This document shows, one piece after another, positions 62,202 to 64,000 of a stretch of DNA of 64,000 nt. Under the pieces are notes generated by a model. That model was given only the letters and a program-made list of their open reading frames with translations. It made no database searches and was not told where the DNA came from. The stretch is from JAAXHH01 sp965225915 (GTDB lineage Bacteria > JAAXHH01), in the NCBI GenBank assembly GCA_965225915.1, contig OZ245326.1, positions 3,348,001 to 3,412,000 on the forward strand, read 5' to 3'. Each line of letters begins with the position of its first letter. Within the stretch, counting starts at the first letter, position 1. Both the position numbers and the translations under genes were made by a program.

Positions 62202-63386
62202 ATGGTACAGGAAAGGACCGAACCACTCTATTCCCCTTTGATGTCCCCTGCGACGCGCGATCTTACCCACGGTTTTCTTCCTCTTGAAGATCCGCTCACC
62301 CGCCTGCCCGATCCCTTCGAAGACTGGGAACAGACCGGTGACGTGCTACCGAAGCTGGCCCTGTCGAAATATATCCGTCCCGCCGTGGAGGATCTGCCTC
62401 CTTTCGCGGTGGATCGGCTGGATACCCTTGCCGAACATGAACGGGCCATGAGCCTGCTATCCTTCCTGGCCAACATGTACGTCTTCGCCCCCGATCATCC
62501 CGTCGCCACGGCGATCCCGCGCAACCTGGCCCAGGCTTGGCACGGCGTGGCCTGCCGCCTCGGCCGTCTGCCCATGCTGACCTATGCGTCCCAGGTCATG
62601 TACAACTGGCGCAGATTCGACCGGCACGGTCCCGTCGAAGTCGGGAATCTGCACATGATTCTGAATTTCCTCGGCGGCATGGATGAAGAATGGTTCGTCA
62701 CCATCCACGTCCACATCGAGGCCGTGGCGGGCCGCGCCCTCTCCATGTTGATCCCCGGGCAGGAAGCGGTGTCGCGGGGGGAGGCCGAAACGATTGTGCG
62801 CTGCCTGGACGCGGTGGCCGGGACCCTCCATCAAATGTGTACCGTCCTGGAGCGGATGACGGAGCGCTGCGATCCGAATACGTATTATCACCGCGTGAGG
62901 CCCTACATGTTCGGGTGGAAGAACAATCCCGAACTGCCCGATGGCATGGTGTATTCGGGCGTGGAAGCCTATGGCGGCCGGCCTCAGCAGTTCCGCGGCG
63001 AAACCGGGGCCCAGAGCGCGGTCATTTACGCCGTGGACGGGTTTCTCGGAATCGAGCACGGCTACGATGAAATGCGGGCATACCTGATGGAAATGCGCGA
63101 CTACATGCCCGTGCAGGACCGCCATTTCATCGAAGAAGTGGAAATCGGGCCTTCCGCCCGGGAGTTTGTCCTGGAACGCAAGAACGACCTGCCAGGGGTA
63201 AGAAAAGCATACAACTCCGCCGTGGAAGCACTATACGAATTCCGGCGACTGCATATCGAGTACGCGGCGATGTATGTGCTCAAACCTGGACAGCGGGAAG
63301 ACAAGGGGCATGTCGGTACAGGGGGCACGCCCTTTACGGTGTATTTGAAAAAGCACATCGACGAAACCCTGGCTCACCGCATTTAG
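62202..63386 (+). CDS. indoleamine 2,3-dioxygenase-like heme protein
   Basis: A 394-residue protein of the IDO family, heme enzymes that open the indole ring of tryptophan to N-formylkynurenine. The likely proximal heme ligand is His351 in RRLHIEYAAMYVLKP. The substrate/propionate loop GTGGTPF is at 372-378, and the conserved Arg265 lies in QQFRGETGAQSAV. Length is close to the animal enzymes. No kynureninase or formamidase is adjacent. True substrate and activity are unproven since bacterial IDO-like proteins can be slow on tryptophan. Confidence 0.88.
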   Translation: MVQERTEPLYSPLMSPATRDLTHGFLPLEDPLTRLPDPFEDWEQTGDVLPKLALSKYIRPAVEDLPPFAVDRLDTLAEHERAMSLLSFLANMYVFAPDHPVATAIPRNLAQAWHGVACRLGRLPMLTYASQVMYNWRRFDRHGPVEVGNLHMILNFLGGMDEEWFVTIHVHIEAVAGRALSMLIPGQEAVSRGEAETIVRCLDAVAGTLHQMCTVLERMTERCDPNTYYHRVRPYMFGWKNNPELPDGMVYSGVEAYGGRPQQFRGETGAQSAVIYAVDGFLGIEHGYDEMRAYLMEMRDYMPVQDRHFIEEVEIGPSAREFVLERKNDLPGVRKAYNSAVEALYEFRRLHIEYAAMYVLKPGQREDKGHVGTGGTPFTVYLKKHIDETLAHRI

Positions 63387-63406
63387 CTGCCGTATAGCCA
63401 AAACAA

Positions 63407-63435
63407 TTGCCCTCCAGGCCCGTCCGTGTTAAATT
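63407..63435 (+). promoter_or_regulatory. promoter of ispH
   Basis: TTGCCC (63407-63412), a 17-bp spacer and TAAATT (63430-63435), each with four of six matches, 39 bp before the ispH start. Confidence 0.4.
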
Positions 63436-63473
63436 AGCGTTCCGGTAAAGGCTATATCCACAAGGGCTTAACA

Positions 63474-64000
63474 ATGGCGCGCCAGTTCAACATACCCAGT
63501 TACTACAAGAGCAAGATCACGTCCAGGATCAAGAAGGGCAGGCAGCTGGTCGATCCCAAGAAGAAAGACCTTGCGCCAACAGTGCTGGACTTCGACAGCG
63601 TTCGGTTCATCTTCGCGAGACATTTCGGGTTCTGTTTCGGCGTGGAAAACGCGATCGAAATCGTGTACAAGACGCTTGAAGAAAACCCGGACAAGCGGAT
63701 ATACCTGCTCAGCGAGATGATCCATAATCCGAATGTCAACACCGACCTGCAATCCAGGGGCATCCGGTTCATGCACACCACCCTGGGCGAGCAGCTCATA
63801 TCCTGGGACGAACTGACCTCAGAGGATCTTGTTGTCGTGCCGGCTTTCGGTACGACCGTAGAGATAAAGGAAATGCTGACCCGGCGGGGCATCGACTTCT
63901 GCACCTACGATACGACCTGCCCGTTCGTCGAGAAGGTCTGGACCCGGGGAGGTCAGATCGGCCAGCAGGGATTCACGGTGGTCATTCACGGGAAACCCCA
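63474..64000 (+). CDS. ispH: 4-hydroxy-3-methylbut-2-enyl diphosphate reductase (partial, runs off the window)
   Basis: The first 175 residues of IspH, the last enzyme of the MEP isoprenoid pathway. The iron-sulfur Cys54 is in FGFCFGVENAIE, His84 is in EMIHNPNV, and Cys149 is in TTCPFVEKVW. The N terminus is about 40 residues longer than in E. coli, with many Lys/Arg, a long form known from Bacteroidota-like and planctomycete-like bacteria. The third cluster Cys lies beyond the window. The ribosome site is weak. Confidence 0.92.
   Translation, partial: MARQFNIPSYYKSKITSRIKKGRQLVDPKKKDLAPTVLDFDSVRFIFARHFGFCFGVENAIEIVYKTLEENPDKRIYLLSEMIHNPNVNTDLQSRGIRFMHTTLGEQLISWDELTSEDLVVVPAFGTTVEIKEMLTRRGIDFCTYDTTCPFVEKVWTRGGQIGQQGFTVVIHGKP

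Noticed and set aside
1..64000. CRISPR arrays, insertion sequences, integrases, replication origin
   Set aside because: No regularly spaced repeats, transposase or integrase-like frames, or DnaA-box clusters were found on reading both strands.

Overview
The window is dense, mostly single-copy chromosomal DNA of a free-living Gram-negative bacterium with fairly high GC (about 60% by eye). Evidence for an outer membrane is an outer-membrane beta-barrel protein and two lipoprotein-type binding proteins. The housekeeping-type sigma factor is short, starting directly at region 1.2, and resembles the Bacteroidota-type form. IspH is the long form with an N-terminal extension of about 40 residues. 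Together with the gene families present (phytanoyl-CoA dioxygenase-like, DUF362, DUF4432, PEP-hydrolase-like, Gfo/Idh, sodium:solute symporters) this suggests the FCB side of the tree, for example a Latescibacterota/Gemmatimonadota-like lineage. The phylum is an inference with low confidence.

Layout. 0-7.5 kb: a sugar-isomerase-type TIM barrel, a BtuF-like metal-chelate binding protein, an ABC exporter paired with a DUF1854 protein, and a minus-strand block of small membrane protein, TPR protein, SDR and zinc alcohol dehydrogenase. 7.6-9.2 kb: tRNA-Arg(CCT), an amidohydrolase and tRNA-Thr(CGT). 9.2-21.3 kb (minus strand): one long lipid-synthesis operon, yceD-rpmF-fabD-fabG-acpP-fabF-rnc-lipM-like-PKS, ending in a 2094-residue single-module polyketide synthase (KS-AT-DH-ER-KR-ACP) whose stop codon lies inside the opposite-strand tRNA-Thr gene. 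21.4-26.2 kb: sucCD, xylB and the sigma factor. 26-36 kb: peptide-binding protein, amino-acid permease, moaA, rhodanese-ThiF (MoeB type), a hydroxyacid dehydrogenase, cytochrome c, ilvD, arginase and a cupin. 36.9-42.2 kb: a divergently regulated PEP-hydrolase-like gene and a 797-residue putative glycan-active protein, then a PhyH oxygenase and the beta-barrel protein.

42.4-51.7 kb is the accessory stretch. It holds a DUF4411 (PIN-like) toxin with an HTH/ImmA-IrrE partner, a broken HigA antitoxin, a small ORF with a strong ribosome site and a markedly AT-rich KAP-family NTPase. These are followed by DUF4432, glnS, a DUF4143 ATPase and a methyltransferase split by one in-frame amber codon. 51.8-58.3 kb: a sugar ABC importer without its ATPase, a 51-residue membrane ORF and two sodium-coupled symporters. 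58.5-64 kb (plus strand): a compact Gfo/Idh-mmsA-DUF362-indoleamine-dioxygenase-like cluster, then ispH running off the end.

The best-supported items for a second look are: the PKS (with a LipM-like octanoyltransferase) inside the fatty-acid operon, which lacks plsX and fabH; a 19-bp perfect palindrome over the promoter of the PEP-hydrolase-like gene; the toxin/antitoxin-KAP islet; and the IDO-like catabolic cluster. Promoters and terminators were found by eye. No database search or computation was possible.
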